A DNA stretch of 47,421 bases, from NCBI GenBank assembly GCA_022771625.1, contig JALFCW010000064.1, positions 1 through 47,421 of the forward strand, in the 5' to 3' direction. Positions within the stretch are counted from its first letter, which is position 1, and each line of letters begins with the position of its first letter. Position numbers and translations under genes: made by a program. The notes below the pieces were generated by a model that was given only the letters and a program-made list of their open reading frames with translations, was not told where the DNA came from and searched no databases. Positions 1-9,028 of the stretch are shown in pieces. The stretch is from Prevotella sp. Lineage in GTDB: Bacteria > Bacteroidota > Bacteroidia > Bacteroidales > Bacteroidaceae.

Positions 1-138
<138 letters not shown>

Positions 139-367
139 AAATTATTTATTTCTTGTTTGTTCTGTCTTATAGGATGACTCTCCAGAATTAATGAAGCATA
201 AAGCAAACTTTCAATCCAATACAAATTGACGGTTCGTTTCTTTCTACCCAAACTGCACTAAATAAATAATGCAGTTCGCTTCTTGTACTACTTCTCTGTT
301 TATGTAAGTCTTTCAAAGAACTCTTTCTTTTTTAGCTCGTGAGAAGCGTTGTTCTCAAAAGCGGGTG
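139..367 (-). other. rRNA operon leader
   Basis: This is transcribed spacer between the rRNA promoter and mature 16S. It contains no coding frame of note. On the minus strand there is an AGTTCTTTGAAAG stretch (about 310-322) that resembles a boxA antitermination element, and a small hairpin AACTGCA...TGCAGTT (about 251-276). The boxA assignment is a motif resemblance only. Confidence 0.6.
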
Positions 368-399
368 CAAAGGTACGCACTATTTTTCAAACTACCAAA
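368..399 (-). promoter_or_regulatory. rRNA operon promoter (-33/-7)
   Basis: On the minus strand TTTG (396-399) is followed after exactly 20 bases by TACCTTTG (368-375), a perfect match to the Bacteroidetes housekeeping promoter. The block GTACCTTTGCACCCGC recurs in the tRNA-tuf promoter at 47284-47314. Confidence 0.85.
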
Positions 400-609
400 T
401 GTTTTGAGGAAAAAGTTTAGAAATTTAACAGAAATTTAGAAATAAGACGTGTAAATACGACACTAAATTGCATTACACCTTATTATATAATATATAAAGA
501 TTAGCCTCGCATAATAAAGCACAGAAATAGAATTATTAAAAAAGGAAACGTTTTTTAGCAGAAATAAATCAAGTTAACGCACACAATTGATAAAAAAGAG
601 AAATAAAGC
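400..609. other. AT-rich divergent intergenic region
   Basis: This lies between the rRNA promoter and the sulP promoter. I see no plausible gene. It is very AT-rich, with a short palindromic TTATATAATATATAA-like stretch near 482-497 that could be an upstream promoter element, but nothing specific supports that. Confidence 0.5.
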
Positions 610-640
610 TTGTACAATTAATATTTATTCACTACCTTTG
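610..640 (+). promoter_or_regulatory. sulP promoter
   Basis: TTG (610-612) and, 20 bases later, TACCTTTG (633-640) match the Bacteroidetes promoter. Transcription would start near 645, about 33 bases before the chosen sulP ATG. A seven-codon frame (653-676) lies in the resulting leader. Confidence 0.75.
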
Positions 641-677
641 CACCAAGAAATAATGAAAAGTGAGATTTGTTTATAAA

Positions 678-2357
678 ATGAAAGCATTAGAATTCAGACC
701 CAAGCTCCTCGACACCCTGAGGAATTACAATCGAAAGAGTTTTATGACCGACCTTATGGCCGGAGTTATAGTAGGAATTGTAGCCCTTCCGCTTGCCATC
801 GCCTTTGGTATAGCCTCAGGAGTTACACCCGAAAAGGGTATTATCACCGCCATTGTAGCCGGACTGATAATATCCGTATTAGGTGGAAGTAAGGTGCAGA
901 TAGGCGGTCCTACAGGTGCATTTATTATAATAATATATGGTATAATCCAGCAATATGGCATCGAAGGATTGGCAATTGCCACATTTATGGCGGGAATATT
1001 CCTTGTGTTGTTCGGTCTTCTCCACCTCGGCACCATCATCAAGTATATCCCCTATCCCATCGTAGTTGGATTCACGAGCGGTATAGCAGTAACAATTTTC
1101 ACCACACAGATAAAAGACCTGTTTGGCCTACAACTGACAAGTGTACCGGCAGATTTCATTGAAAAGTGGATTGTTTATATTCAAAATATGAACACCACCG
1201 ACATGTGGACAGCCATCATAGGTATAGCCAGTGTAGTTGTAATAGCCATCACTCCCCGGTTCAGCAAGAAGATACCAGGTTCGCTTATAGCCATCATCCT
1301 TATGACTGTAGTGGCACTACTGCTGAAGAACTTTGCCGGAGTGAGCAGCATAGAAACCATCGGCGACAGGTTCTCGATTTCGAGCGAATTACCCGAAGCC
1401 CATGTTCCCGCGATGACCTGGGAAACCATTAAGCAACTTGTGTCGCCCGCTATCACCATTGCTATCCTCGGAGCGATTGAGAGTCTTCTTTCCGCCACAG
1501 TGGCAGATGGTGTAATCGGCGATCATCACGATTCCAATACAGAACTTATTGCCCAAGGAGTAGCCAACCTTGCGTCTCCACTCTTTGGCGGAATCCCAGC
1601 CACAGGAGCCATTGCCCGTACGATGACTAACATCAACAATGGAGGTCGCACGCCAATAGCAGGTATCATCCATGCCGGAGTACTTCTGCTGATATTCCTG
1701 TTCCTCATGCCGTTGGCACAGTATATTCCGATGGCTTGCCTTGCAGGAGTATTAGTTGTTGTGAGCTATGGCATGAGCGGTTGGCGTTCATTCCTTGCCT
1801 TGATGAAGAATCCCAAGAGCGACGTTACGGTATTGATTATCACATTCCTCCTTACCATTATCTTCGACCTCACGGTAGCCATCGAGGTAGGACTTATCAT
1901 TGCCTGTCTTCTCTTCATGCGCCGTATGTCAGAGACTACCGATGTCAAAGTTATCAGCGATGAGATCGACCCCAACCTTGAGAGCGAGTTGAGTTCAGGT
2001 AATCTGGAGCATCTCACCATCCCTCAAGGCGTTGAGGTGTATGAGATTAACGGTCCGTACTTCTTTGGAGCCGGCAACCGCTTTGAGGAAATCATGGCCT
2101 CCTTCGGCGACCGTCCTAAAGTGAGAATAATAAGAATGAGAAAGGTGCCATTTGTTGACTCAACCGGTATTCACAACCTCACCAACCTCTGCATAATGAG
2201 CAAGAAAGAAGGCATACACATAGTTCTTTCCGGAGTAAACGATAAAGTCAACTCACAGTTGCAGAAAGCAGATTTCTACAAGTTGATAGGCGAGGAGAAC
2301 ATCTGCAGCCATATCAACATTGCCCTTGAGAGAGCCAAGGAGATTATTGCGGAATAA
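678..2357 (+). CDS. SulP family inorganic anion transporter
   Basis: A 559-residue inner-membrane permease. The SulP family moves sulfate, bicarbonate or other anions coupled to H+ or Na+; the substrate cannot be told from sequence. The N-terminal about 400 residues are a run of hydrophobic segments with the family's GIVALPLAIAFGIASG and GGPTGAF motifs. A cytoplasmic STAS domain follows (about residues 430-545, with FVDSTGIHNL where STAS proteins carry the conserved DSxG). Length is normal for bacterial SulP. A GTG at 660 would add six residues; ATG 678 is preferred because the added residues are not SulP-like. It is monocistronic and divergent from the rRNA operon. A large inverted repeat follows the stop codon. 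Confidence 0.93.
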   Translation: MKALEFRPKLLDTLRNYNRKSFMTDLMAGVIVGIVALPLAIAFGIASGVTPEKGIITAIVAGLIISVLGGSKVQIGGPTGAFIIIIYGIIQQYGIEGLAIATFMAGIFLVLFGLLHLGTIIKYIPYPIVVGFTSGIAVTIFTTQIKDLFGLQLTSVPADFIEKWIVYIQNMNTTDMWTAIIGIASVVVIAITPRFSKKIPGSLIAIILMTVVALLLKNFAGVSSIETIGDRFSISSELPEAHVPAMTWETIKQLVSPAITIAILGAIESLLSATVADGVIGDHHDSNTELIAQGVANLASPLFGGIPATGAIARTMTNINNGGRTPIAGIIHAGVLLLIFLFLMPLAQYIPMACLAGVLVVVSYGMSGWRSFLALMKNPKSDVTVLIITFLLTIIFDLTVAIEVGLIIACLLFMRRMSETTDVKVISDEIDPNLESELSSGNLEHLTIPQGVEVYEINGPYFFGAGNRFEEIMASFGDRPKVRIIRMRKVPFVDSTGIHNLTNLCIMSKKEGIHIVLSGVNDKVNSQLQKADFYKLIGEENICSHINIALERAKEIIAE

Positions 2358-2381
2358 TAATCTGCCCACAAAAAATAATAC

Positions 2382-2441
2382 CATTACAATTACAGCATTA
2401 CAATAACCTATGCATATTATTGTAATGCTGTAATTGTAATG
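2382..2441. repeat. Perfect 25-bp inverted repeat
   Basis: The arms at 2382-2406 and 2417-2441 are exact reverse complements around a 10-base loop (CCTATGCATA). The arms are built of ATTACA-like words. The repeat sits 25 bases after the sulP stop codon. No T-tract follows on either strand, so it is not a standard intrinsic terminator; it could still end or stabilise the sulP transcript. Confidence 0.9.
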
Positions 2442-2472
2442 TAATCAGCAAAATCAGGAAAAGACACTTCTT

Positions 2473-2516
2473 TCATCCTTCGTTCAACCTTCGTTCATCC
2501 TTCGTTCATCCTTCGA
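2473..2516. repeat. Four tandem 11-bp repeats
   Basis: There are four consecutive units of TCATCCTTCGT (second unit TCAACCTTCGT, last unit ending in A). A related inverted segment (GAAGGATAAACG, about 2538-2549) follows, so the minus-strand transcript of the endonuclease gene could fold here into a hairpin of about 12 pairs with one G-T. This may act as its 3' end. Confidence 0.85.
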
Positions 2517-2565
2517 TTGGAGATAAGTCCATGAATGAAGGATAAACGAGGGATTATCTTAGGAT

Positions 2566-3993
2566 TTACCACGTCCAGCTCTGCGTATAGGAGTTTGACT
2601 CTACCTTGTTTTCTATGTCATCTGGGAGATTGCAGAAGAAGTCAATGCCTGTGCGTTGTTCAAGGTCATCAATTGAGATGACATAGTTGCGCAAGTCATC
2701 GTTACTTTTGTCTTCATCCAGATTTTCTGCCCAAAAGGCGATGGCTTTATATCCAGAGGGAGCCTTATAGAGCAGAGCCATATAGAAATACTTGGGGACG
2801 ATAAGTTTGTTGCTTATTCTCTTGAGGATATAAGCCTCATTGTCAATAGTACCTCCCTTGCAAACAAATAATGTGTCGGAGACAGGTGACAAGGCTATCC
2901 ATCTGCGTACACGCTCCTCCATTTTGTCCCAAACACCGGCATTAAATTTTTTGTACTGCGGCTGCATGTTAGTGAGGTAGAAAGTCTGCTTATTTGCTTC
3001 AGTCGAATATAGACGATCGGCCGAGGGGCAGATATGCCCATGGTCGAAACCAGAGCCCTTGAAATAGTCGCGGTCAAGATATTCGCCGTCATTCAGTTCT
3101 GGATCAAAAGGATATCCATCATCATAACGACTTACATTTCCACCAAATCCATTGTAGAGTTGATAGCACGACCATCTCTGCGACATTTTATCCACATCCC
3201 ACTCCACTGAGTAGTTCACGCCATAGGAGTCGGATGTGCTATGGACAATCAACTTACTGTTGCCTCCCATGAGTTTGGGGAATTCCAGACGAGAAGTTTC
3301 ATTGACCTCAGATGTATTCTTGTTGGCATTAGCAGTTCCTGATCCAGAAACCAGTCCATTGTCAGCAATGTTTAGATTTCCCTCTTTCATCAACAAATTC
3401 TTCACTTCCCATGTAGCGGATTTCTCTCCACACTGATAATGCAATGCCACGACCACATTGCTTTTGCCAATAAAGTCATTGGGAATACTTACTCCATAGT
3501 CGTACCATTTATCCCAATTACTTCCTTCTACCAACATACCCGTAATGTCATTCCATTTAGTAGTTGAAGGATTACCAGTATAATTGTCTGTTATGAGCAC
3601 TTTGTCTGAAAGGTCAGCATATGGAGCACCAACATTAGTATAATAACGCAAGATATACTGGAACTGCAGATATGCACCCTTTGACTTGGAAAGATCGATA
3701 CTTTTAGATATTATATAACTGTCTGACACAGTTGTTGCCTTAGTACCACTATCATATCCTGTAGCCTTAGCCGAACTATAATCAATCACCCATGGTGTTC
3801 CCTTGATAGTTTTCACTGTAAACGAACCAAAGGTAGCCACGAATGTCTCATTGATATATTCACCATTTACAGCACTCGGGGTGTCCGTCCCCCCACCTGG
3901 TTGTAGTGTATCTTCATTGTCATTTGAACTGCTACAACTTCCCATTACAAGAACAAAGAGCAGAGCAAAAAGCGAACAATAATATTTTTTCAT
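2566..3993 (-). CDS. Lipoprotein DNA/RNA non-specific endonuclease
   Basis: A 475-residue secreted nuclease. A lipoprotein signal ends at Cys20 (VMGSC). A beta-rich N-terminal region (about 40-200) looks like the jelly-roll domains common on Bacteroidetes surface proteins. The C-terminal half is an endonuclease of the NUC family (PF01223): residues 317-327 read DHGHICPSADR, the Bacteroidetes form of the DRGH motif with catalytic His320, and a downstream TNMQPQ segment supplies the metal-site Asn. It probably cuts single- or double-stranded DNA and RNA outside the cell. A frame open from 4029 would add 12 residues but starts inside the upstream terminator hairpin, so ATG 3993 is used. It follows the TonB receptor/lipoprotein pair on the same strand and may form one functional locus with it. 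Confidence 0.9.
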   Translation of the reverse strand: MKKYYCSLFALLFVLVMGSCSSSNDNEDTLQPGGGTDTPSAVNGEYINETFVATFGSFTVKTIKGTPWVIDYSSAKATGYDSGTKATTVSDSYIISKSIDLSKSKGAYLQFQYILRYYTNVGAPYADLSDKVLITDNYTGNPSTTKWNDITGMLVEGSNWDKWYDYGVSIPNDFIGKSNVVVALHYQCGEKSATWEVKNLLMKEGNLNIADNGLVSGSGTANANKNTSEVNETSRLEFPKLMGGNSKLIVHSTSDSYGVNYSVEWDVDKMSQRWSCYQLYNGFGGNVSRYDDGYPFDPELNDGEYLDRDYFKGSGFDHGHICPSADRLYSTEANKQTFYLTNMQPQYKKFNAGVWDKMEERVRRWIALSPVSDTLFVCKGGTIDNEAYILKRISNKLIVPKYFYMALLYKAPSGYKAIAFWAENLDEDKSNDDLRNYVISIDDLEQRTGIDFFCNLPDDIENKVESNSYTQSWTW

Positions 3994-4013
3994 TGGAATA
4001 GTAATTGTATTAT

Positions 4014-4050
4014 AAAAAAACGGCGGCATCCCTTTTTCGGGACACCGCCG
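4014..4050 (-). terminator. Intrinsic terminator after the OB-fold lipoprotein gene
   Basis: On the minus strand CGGCGG-TG-TCCC pairs with GGGA-TG-CCGCCG (4021-4050, one internal mismatch pair block), followed by seven T (4014-4020). It lies 20 bases after the stop codon of the lipoprotein gene and separates it from the endonuclease gene. Confidence 0.85.
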
Positions 4051-4069
4051 AACAAATATTATTTCCTTA

Positions 4070-5584
4070 TTAGTTGGCTTTCTTTACTCCGAAGCAAACA
4101 GCGTTCTTGCCTTGAGGAGCATCATTATGTGATGTCTTGATGGTCACTACAGTTATTTCATCGCCTACGGCAATGCCGTTGTCAGTGATAAAATTCTTCT
4201 TGTTTTCACCAGTCCAGTCACCATATACTCCATAAAGATAAACTTTCTCGCCGTTCTCATCCTCAATATACACATTGCCATACTTGTCGTTGACAATCTC
4301 GACAATCTTACCTGTGAGGACATAGAGTTTGTCATTGTCGTCGGCAGCGGCATTGAAGTCGGCAAGTGAGATAGGCTCAGCAGAGGCACATACTTCCTCG
4401 AGCTTTCCACTACCCACCTGAGGTGTACCCTTAAATTCGGCATGCTTACCAACGATAGTGACTACATCATTAAGAGAGACTTCGCCAGATGCCTTATAAA
4501 CATATACCTGACCTGTGTAGTCGCTGATATAGTACTTACCTGCGGCAGCATCATCCACCTTGGTTACAAGACCAGTGAGACGATACTGTACATCGCCAAC
4601 CTCCTTGGCATTAAATTCTGCCACTGTCAGAGGAACAATAGCACCCTTCTGGGCGATTGCCATCTGAGAGTTGTATTCCTTCTTGCCGTCGGTGGTCTTG
4701 AAGATAACGGTAGTGTTGCGGTCGCCACCTGTGTTAGGAGCTGCCTTGAAGACAACCTCAGAGCCACCATTCTTGATAGCGGAAATAGATAGCCACTCCT
4801 TGGCATCCTCGGGAATATCGACAGTCACGCCCTGACCCTTGCAGGTTACATAGGCTGTGAGTTCACCACCTTCGAGAGGCAGTTCGTTGCTTGCCACACC
4901 ACCTACATAAGTAGAGTCAACCTTGATGAGCGACTTGTTGATTGCAATGACGGTCACATTAACAAGCTCAATGGTAGAGCCGTAAGTAGTTTTCGGACCC
5001 TCAACGGTAATCTCATCACCTACTTCGATACCGAGACTCAAGAAGTTCTTTGTAGCACCATTCTTGTCGAGAGTACCATAGATATAAATCTCACCAGTGC
5101 CGTCGTTCAAATACCAGTTACCGTATGTTGTATTGGCAATACCAGTACAAACTCCCTTCACTCTATATGTCTTGCTGTCAGGACCAGCAATCACCTCTGC
5201 ACAAGTGGCAGTTGAAACGGTAGAGAGTCCCTGTATCACATTGACAATCTGGGTAGTACCATTCTCAGCGACAATCTTGAATGATGTAGAACGACCGTCA
5301 AGTGTTGCGTCAGCAGAAATCTGAAGCTTTGGCAGCAAATCTTTCTCCTCAATAATCTTATAATCAAACCACGGAGTCTTCTTTGTGAAAGCTCCCACCG
5401 TATCGACCGACCATTTCTGATTGCAATCCACAGTGATTGTTGCAGTACCACCCTCAACAGGCAAAGCCATATAAGAAGAAGAAACGCGAAGTCCATCAGG
5501 ATAAGTCACGACCTCATCGTCGCTACAGCTTGTCAGCATGGCAAGAGCCATGATGAACATTGGAACGAAATATTTCAGTTTCAT
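4070..5584 (-). CDS. Surface lipoprotein with BACON-like and OB-fold-like domains
   Basis: A 504-residue protein. A lipoprotein signal ends at Cys20 (MLTSC), followed by SDDE, which matches the Ser-plus-acidic surface export signal known from Bacteroides lipoproteins, so an outer-face location is likely. After a BACON-like beta domain (about 30-115) come three related segments that read YRVKGVCTGI..GNWYLNDGTGEIYIYG, YRLTGLVTKV..GKYYISDYTGQVYVYK and YVLTGKIVEI..GNVYIEDENGEKVYLYG, the pattern of OB-fold domains seen in extracellular nucleases. A second BACON-like domain lies between the first and second. These OB folds may bind oligonucleotides or other polymers (inference). It is 18 bases downstream of the TonB receptor gene and almost certainly co-transcribed with it; a terminator follows. 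Confidence 0.85.
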   Translation of the reverse strand: MKLKYFVPMFIMALAMLTSCSDDEVVTYPDGLRVSSSYMALPVEGGTATITVDCNQKWSVDTVGAFTKKTPWFDYKIIEEKDLLPKLQISADATLDGRSTSFKIVAENGTTQIVNVIQGLSTVSTATCAEVIAGPDSKTYRVKGVCTGIANTTYGNWYLNDGTGEIYIYGTLDKNGATKNFLSLGIEVGDEITVEGPKTTYGSTIELVNVTVIAINKSLIKVDSTYVGGVASNELPLEGGELTAYVTCKGQGVTVDIPEDAKEWLSISAIKNGGSEVVFKAAPNTGGDRNTTVIFKTTDGKKEYNSQMAIAQKGAIVPLTVAEFNAKEVGDVQYRLTGLVTKVDDAAAGKYYISDYTGQVYVYKASGEVSLNDVVTIVGKHAEFKGTPQVGSGKLEEVCASAEPISLADFNAAADDNDKLYVLTGKIVEIVNDKYGNVYIEDENGEKVYLYGVYGDWTGENKKNFITDNGIAVGDEITVVTIKTSHNDAPQGKNAVCFGVKKAN

Positions 5585-5602
5585 ATTATTTCTATTATTA
5601 TA

Positions 5603-8600
5603 TTAGTTGAAAATATACTTGATACCAACAGAAGCATACCAGCACTGTCCGATGGCGTGATTCTTTATCCAAGTCTTGGTGTTGCCATTGATAGAGGCTG
5701 GAGTAGAATATACTCCATATCCCTGAGCGTCAACGCCCTCATACTTGAGGATACGTCCTATACCGCTTGCCTGGAAGTCGGTGTTCATGATTTTGGCAAC
5801 GCCCCAACTTGAGTTGAACATATTTAGAACGTTCTTGATGTCGCAGCTAAGCTGGAGAGTGTGCTTGGTCTTGCCAAGTTTAAGCGAGAAATCGTGCTTG
5901 TAACCGAGGTCAACGCGATGAACCCACGGATTATATACACTGTATGACTCAGCATACTCGCCCTGGTGGCTGCTCAGATAATCATCTTTGTGAACGAAAG
6001 CCATGAAGCGGTCGGCATCGTCCTGAGTCTTGAAGCGGAACTCACCGTTCTTCACCTGCTCGTCGGTCGGGATATAAAGAGCGTCGTAGTTGTATCCGTC
6101 GCCGTTCATATCGTTAACCATTGCATATGAGTAGTTGTAGCCACCGCGATAAGCCTCATAGATGATGCTCACGTGGTTGCCATGCTTGTCGTTATGGGTA
6201 GCAGAGAGGATGAAACGGTCGGGAGTGATGTTCTCCGCATTGTGGAGGTGCATGTTGTTAGGACCTTCCACTGTAGTAACGTAGTTGAGCACAGAAGCTG
6301 CATTAGAACCAGGCAGACTGGTCATCTCCTTAGCCATTGAGTGAGTATAAGAAGCCATGAGGCTGAGTGTCTCGATAGGACGGGCGTTCAAAGTGAGACT
6401 TGCCGACCATCCGTAACCCTTGCTTGTGTTCTCAAGCACGTATGCACTCTTCATTGTCTGGAATCCGGCAGGGAAGAGAGCACGGTTGTCAGCACCGTTG
6501 AGACGTGGGAATCCTGCCATTGAAGGCACAGCCCAGTCTTTCAGGATAGCTGCATTTACAGTCTTGTTGTAGATATACTCAGCAGTTACCGACATCGGGA
6601 ATGATGTGGGCAGGTTGTAGTCGATAGCAAATGAGGTCTTCCACACCTGAGGCATCTTGAATGATGGGTCAACACCGCAAATAGAAGAAGGCACTGTACC
6701 CTGCTCAGGAGTGATGTTCTCGGGATAACCCATACCAATCAGCTTCTCACGAAGGGCAGCTGCAGTTGCATGACCTTTGGCATCAGTAACGAGACCACCG
6801 GCAAACTGGCTCATATCTGTGTTCTTAGCATTGAGCTGAGCCTGATACTGCACCATACCGCCGTTGGTAGGCATATTGGTGAAGAACACGAGGGGCAGAC
6901 GGCCTTGGAAGAGACCAGTACCACCACGGAACTTCAAAGTCTTGTCGCCAAGAACGTCGTATGTAAAACCGATACGCGGAGAAAGAATAACCTTTGTTGT
7001 AGGCCACTTACCAGTATCAATACTCTTACCATAATAATCGAGATCCTTAATGGCATTGTTTGTCATAAGGTCGCCATTGTTGAAGATAAATGTGTCGAAA
7101 CGGATACCTCCTGTAAGTTTCAGACGTTCAGTGGCGTTCCATTCATCCTGCAGGTAGATACCAAGCTTGCCATACTGCACCTTGGCAGTAGGATTGGTCT
7201 CACCATTATAACCGTATGTAAGACAAACCACCTGAGGAGCTTCACCATTGATGAAATCATCAACACTGTTGTAGCGATAATAACCAGTACCGTTACGCAT
7301 ATAGGCGTTATCAGCCATCTGGTGCTCAAATCCGATACCAGCCATAAGCTTGTGGTTGCCCATATAGTATGTCACGTCATCCTTCACATTCCATACAGTA
7401 TTGTGAACTGCATTGTTGTATGTGAAGAGCTCATAACCGAGAGCCATATAGTTGTTGATGTCGCCCGAACCGTCGAGAATATCAATGAATGGGAACTCAG
7501 ATGAATTGGTGCCACGCACCTGGTCAAGCTTTGAGTATGTGGCGAGGAACTGGTTGGAGATATTCTCACCGAAACGGCTATTCAAGTCGAAAGAGAACGA
7601 GTGAACGATGTTCTCCATTGAGTACATAGAATTAGCGAACGACATTGAATACTGTGACATACGTGCAAAAGCCGAACGAGTGCCACCATCCATAGATGTT
7701 GAGTTAGGAGCGTTCCATGCAGTGTTCTTTGTATGGTTGTAGCGCAGTGCCAAGTGATGGTCGTTGGTGATGTTCCAGTCGAGACGTGCAAGAATCTTGT
7801 AGTTCTCCTCATCTGCGGGGAAACTATCCCAAGAGCCGGTGTCATAACCATACTTGTTCTTCACATGCTCACTAACGCGCTTAAGGTCAGCCACAGTACA
7901 CTTAGAGATATAGTTGTCGGCATCAGCCACACCATTCTCCGATGCCATCCAGCGGTTGGCGATAGTAGGAGTCTTCACGAGCTCGCCACTGGCGAAGAAA
8001 AAGAGTTTGTCCTTGATAATCGGTCCACCAAGAGTGAATCCGTATGTAGTCTGACGGTCCTTCTCGCGTGCACTTGGAATCTGCTGATTGTCAACGGCAT
8101 CACCGCGCAGGTTCTCATTCTTGTGATAGATATAGGCAGAGCCCTTGTATGTGTTGGTACCCGACTTAGTGATAGCGTTCACACCACCACCGATGAAGTT
8201 GGTCTGACGTACATCAAACGGAGAGATAACCACCTGCATTTCCTCGATAGCGTCGATAGAGATAGGATTACCTCCACCAGGAAGAGCATCAGAGAGTCCG
8301 AAGTTCTGATTGAAGTCAGCACCGTCAACAGTGAAGTTGGCAGTACGTCCGTCAGAGCCCTGGAATGTCATTCCGTTACCTCCATAGGGAGAGAGGCGAG
8401 TCATGTCTGTGATAGAACGGCTTACAGTTGGCACGGCAGCCATCTGAGCGCTTGTGATGTTCGTAGTAGCACCCATTCTCTCGATGTTGAGCTTAGAAGC
8501 CTTACCCTGAACAACCACTTCGCCAAGCACCTGAGTGTCTTCGTTCATTGTGGTGTTGAGGTTGTAAGTCTCACCGAGCTGGAGTACTACACCATTCACC

Positions 8601-8866
8601 TTCTTGGTCTCATAACCAATGTAGCTGATGGTGACCTCGTAAGGACCGCCAGAACGCATACCATTGATGTTAAACTGACCTTTGGTGTTTGTTACTGCTA
8701 CGTAGCGTGTGCCCGAAGGAGTGTGGACGGCTTCCACCGTAGCACCGATAACATCCTCGTTATCAGCCTTTACCTTACCCGACATGCCAGACGTAGTTAC
8801 CTGTGCCACTGCTGATGAAATCATCAGCATAAAAGCGGCAATCATAACATACAGTTTCTTCTGCAT
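5603..8866 (-). CDS. Oar-like TonB-dependent outer membrane receptor
   Basis: A 1087-residue protein. Signal peptide 1-21 (cut after SAVAQ), a carboxypeptidase-regulatory-like beta domain (about 25-105), then a plug beginning near TQVLGEVVVQGK with the Oar-type motif SDGRTANFTVDGADFN and NAITKSGTNTYKGSAY, then a long beta-barrel ending in an aromatic residue before the last Asn (KYIFN). Oar-like receptors import or dock large ligands with TonB-ExbBD energy, and are distinct from SusC; no SusD partner is present. The neighbours, an OB-fold-like surface lipoprotein and a nuclease lipoprotein, suggest oligonucleotides or nucleoprotein as ligand. That is inference; protein export or peptide ligands are alternatives. 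Confidence 0.92.
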   Translation of the reverse strand: MQKKLYVMIAAFMLMISSAVAQVTTSGMSGKVKADNEDVIGATVEAVHTPSGTRYVAVTNTKGQFNINGMRSGGPYEVTISYIGYETKKVNGVVLQLGETYNLNTTMNEDTQVLGEVVVQGKASKLNIERMGATTNITSAQMAAVPTVSRSITDMTRLSPYGGNGMTFQGSDGRTANFTVDGADFNQNFGLSDALPGGGNPISIDAIEEMQVVISPFDVRQTNFIGGGVNAITKSGTNTYKGSAYIYHKNENLRGDAVDNQQIPSAREKDRQTTYGFTLGGPIIKDKLFFFASGELVKTPTIANRWMASENGVADADNYISKCTVADLKRVSEHVKNKYGYDTGSWDSFPADEENYKILARLDWNITNDHHLALRYNHTKNTAWNAPNSTSMDGGTRSAFARMSQYSMSFANSMYSMENIVHSFSFDLNSRFGENISNQFLATYSKLDQVRGTNSSEFPFIDILDGSGDINNYMALGYELFTYNNAVHNTVWNVKDDVTYYMGNHKLMAGIGFEHQMADNAYMRNGTGYYRYNSVDDFINGEAPQVVCLTYGYNGETNPTAKVQYGKLGIYLQDEWNATERLKLTGGIRFDTFIFNNGDLMTNNAIKDLDYYGKSIDTGKWPTTKVILSPRIGFTYDVLGDKTLKFRGGTGLFQGRLPLVFFTNMPTNGGMVQYQAQLNAKNTDMSQFAGGLVTDAKGHATAAALREKLIGMGYPENITPEQGTVPSSICGVDPSFKMPQVWKTSFAIDYNLPTSFPMSVTAEYIYNKTVNAAILKDWAVPSMAGFPRLNGADNRALFPAGFQTMKSAYVLENTSKGYGWSASLTLNARPIETLSLMASYTHSMAKEMTSLPGSNAASVLNYVTTVEGPNNMHLHNAENITPDRFILSATHNDKHGNHVSIIYEAYRGGYNYSYAMVNDMNGDGYNYDALYIPTDEQVKNGEFRFKTQDDADRFMAFVHKDDYLSSHQGEYAESYSVYNPWVHRVDLGYKHDFSLKLGKTKHTLQLSCDIKNVLNMFNSSWGVAKIMNTDFQASGIGRILKYEGVDAQGYGVYSTPASINGNTKTWIKNHAIGQCWYASVGIKYIFN

Positions 8867-8937
8867 AAAAATAATACCTATTAGTTAAATTTAAGTCTCG
8901 AAAAGCGACAATGCGCCTTTATTTAATATTTCGGGTG

Positions 8938-8945
8938 CAAATTTA
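8938..8945 (-). promoter_or_regulatory. Candidate -7 box for the TonB receptor operon
   Basis: TAAATTTG followed by CACCCG on the minus strand, 71 bases upstream of the receptor ATG. No clear TTTG is found 19-21 bases further upstream, so the promoter may be weak or activator dependent. Confidence 0.5.
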
Positions 8946-9028
8946 ACTAAAATTTTCGATATACGTGTTACAAAAATGTTAAAAATGCAGTTTTATACAG
9001 AAAATATGCTATATATCAGATGTTTTTA

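Noticed and set aside
3994..4029. Longer start for the endonuclease (adds MPPFFYNTITIP)
   Set aside because: The added codons lie in the upstream terminator hairpin and would spoil the lipoprotein signal peptide.
7733..8815. Long plus-strand frame of 360 codons opposite the TonB receptor
   Set aside because: It is the antisense shadow of a well-supported gene; its product has no recognisable domain or signal.
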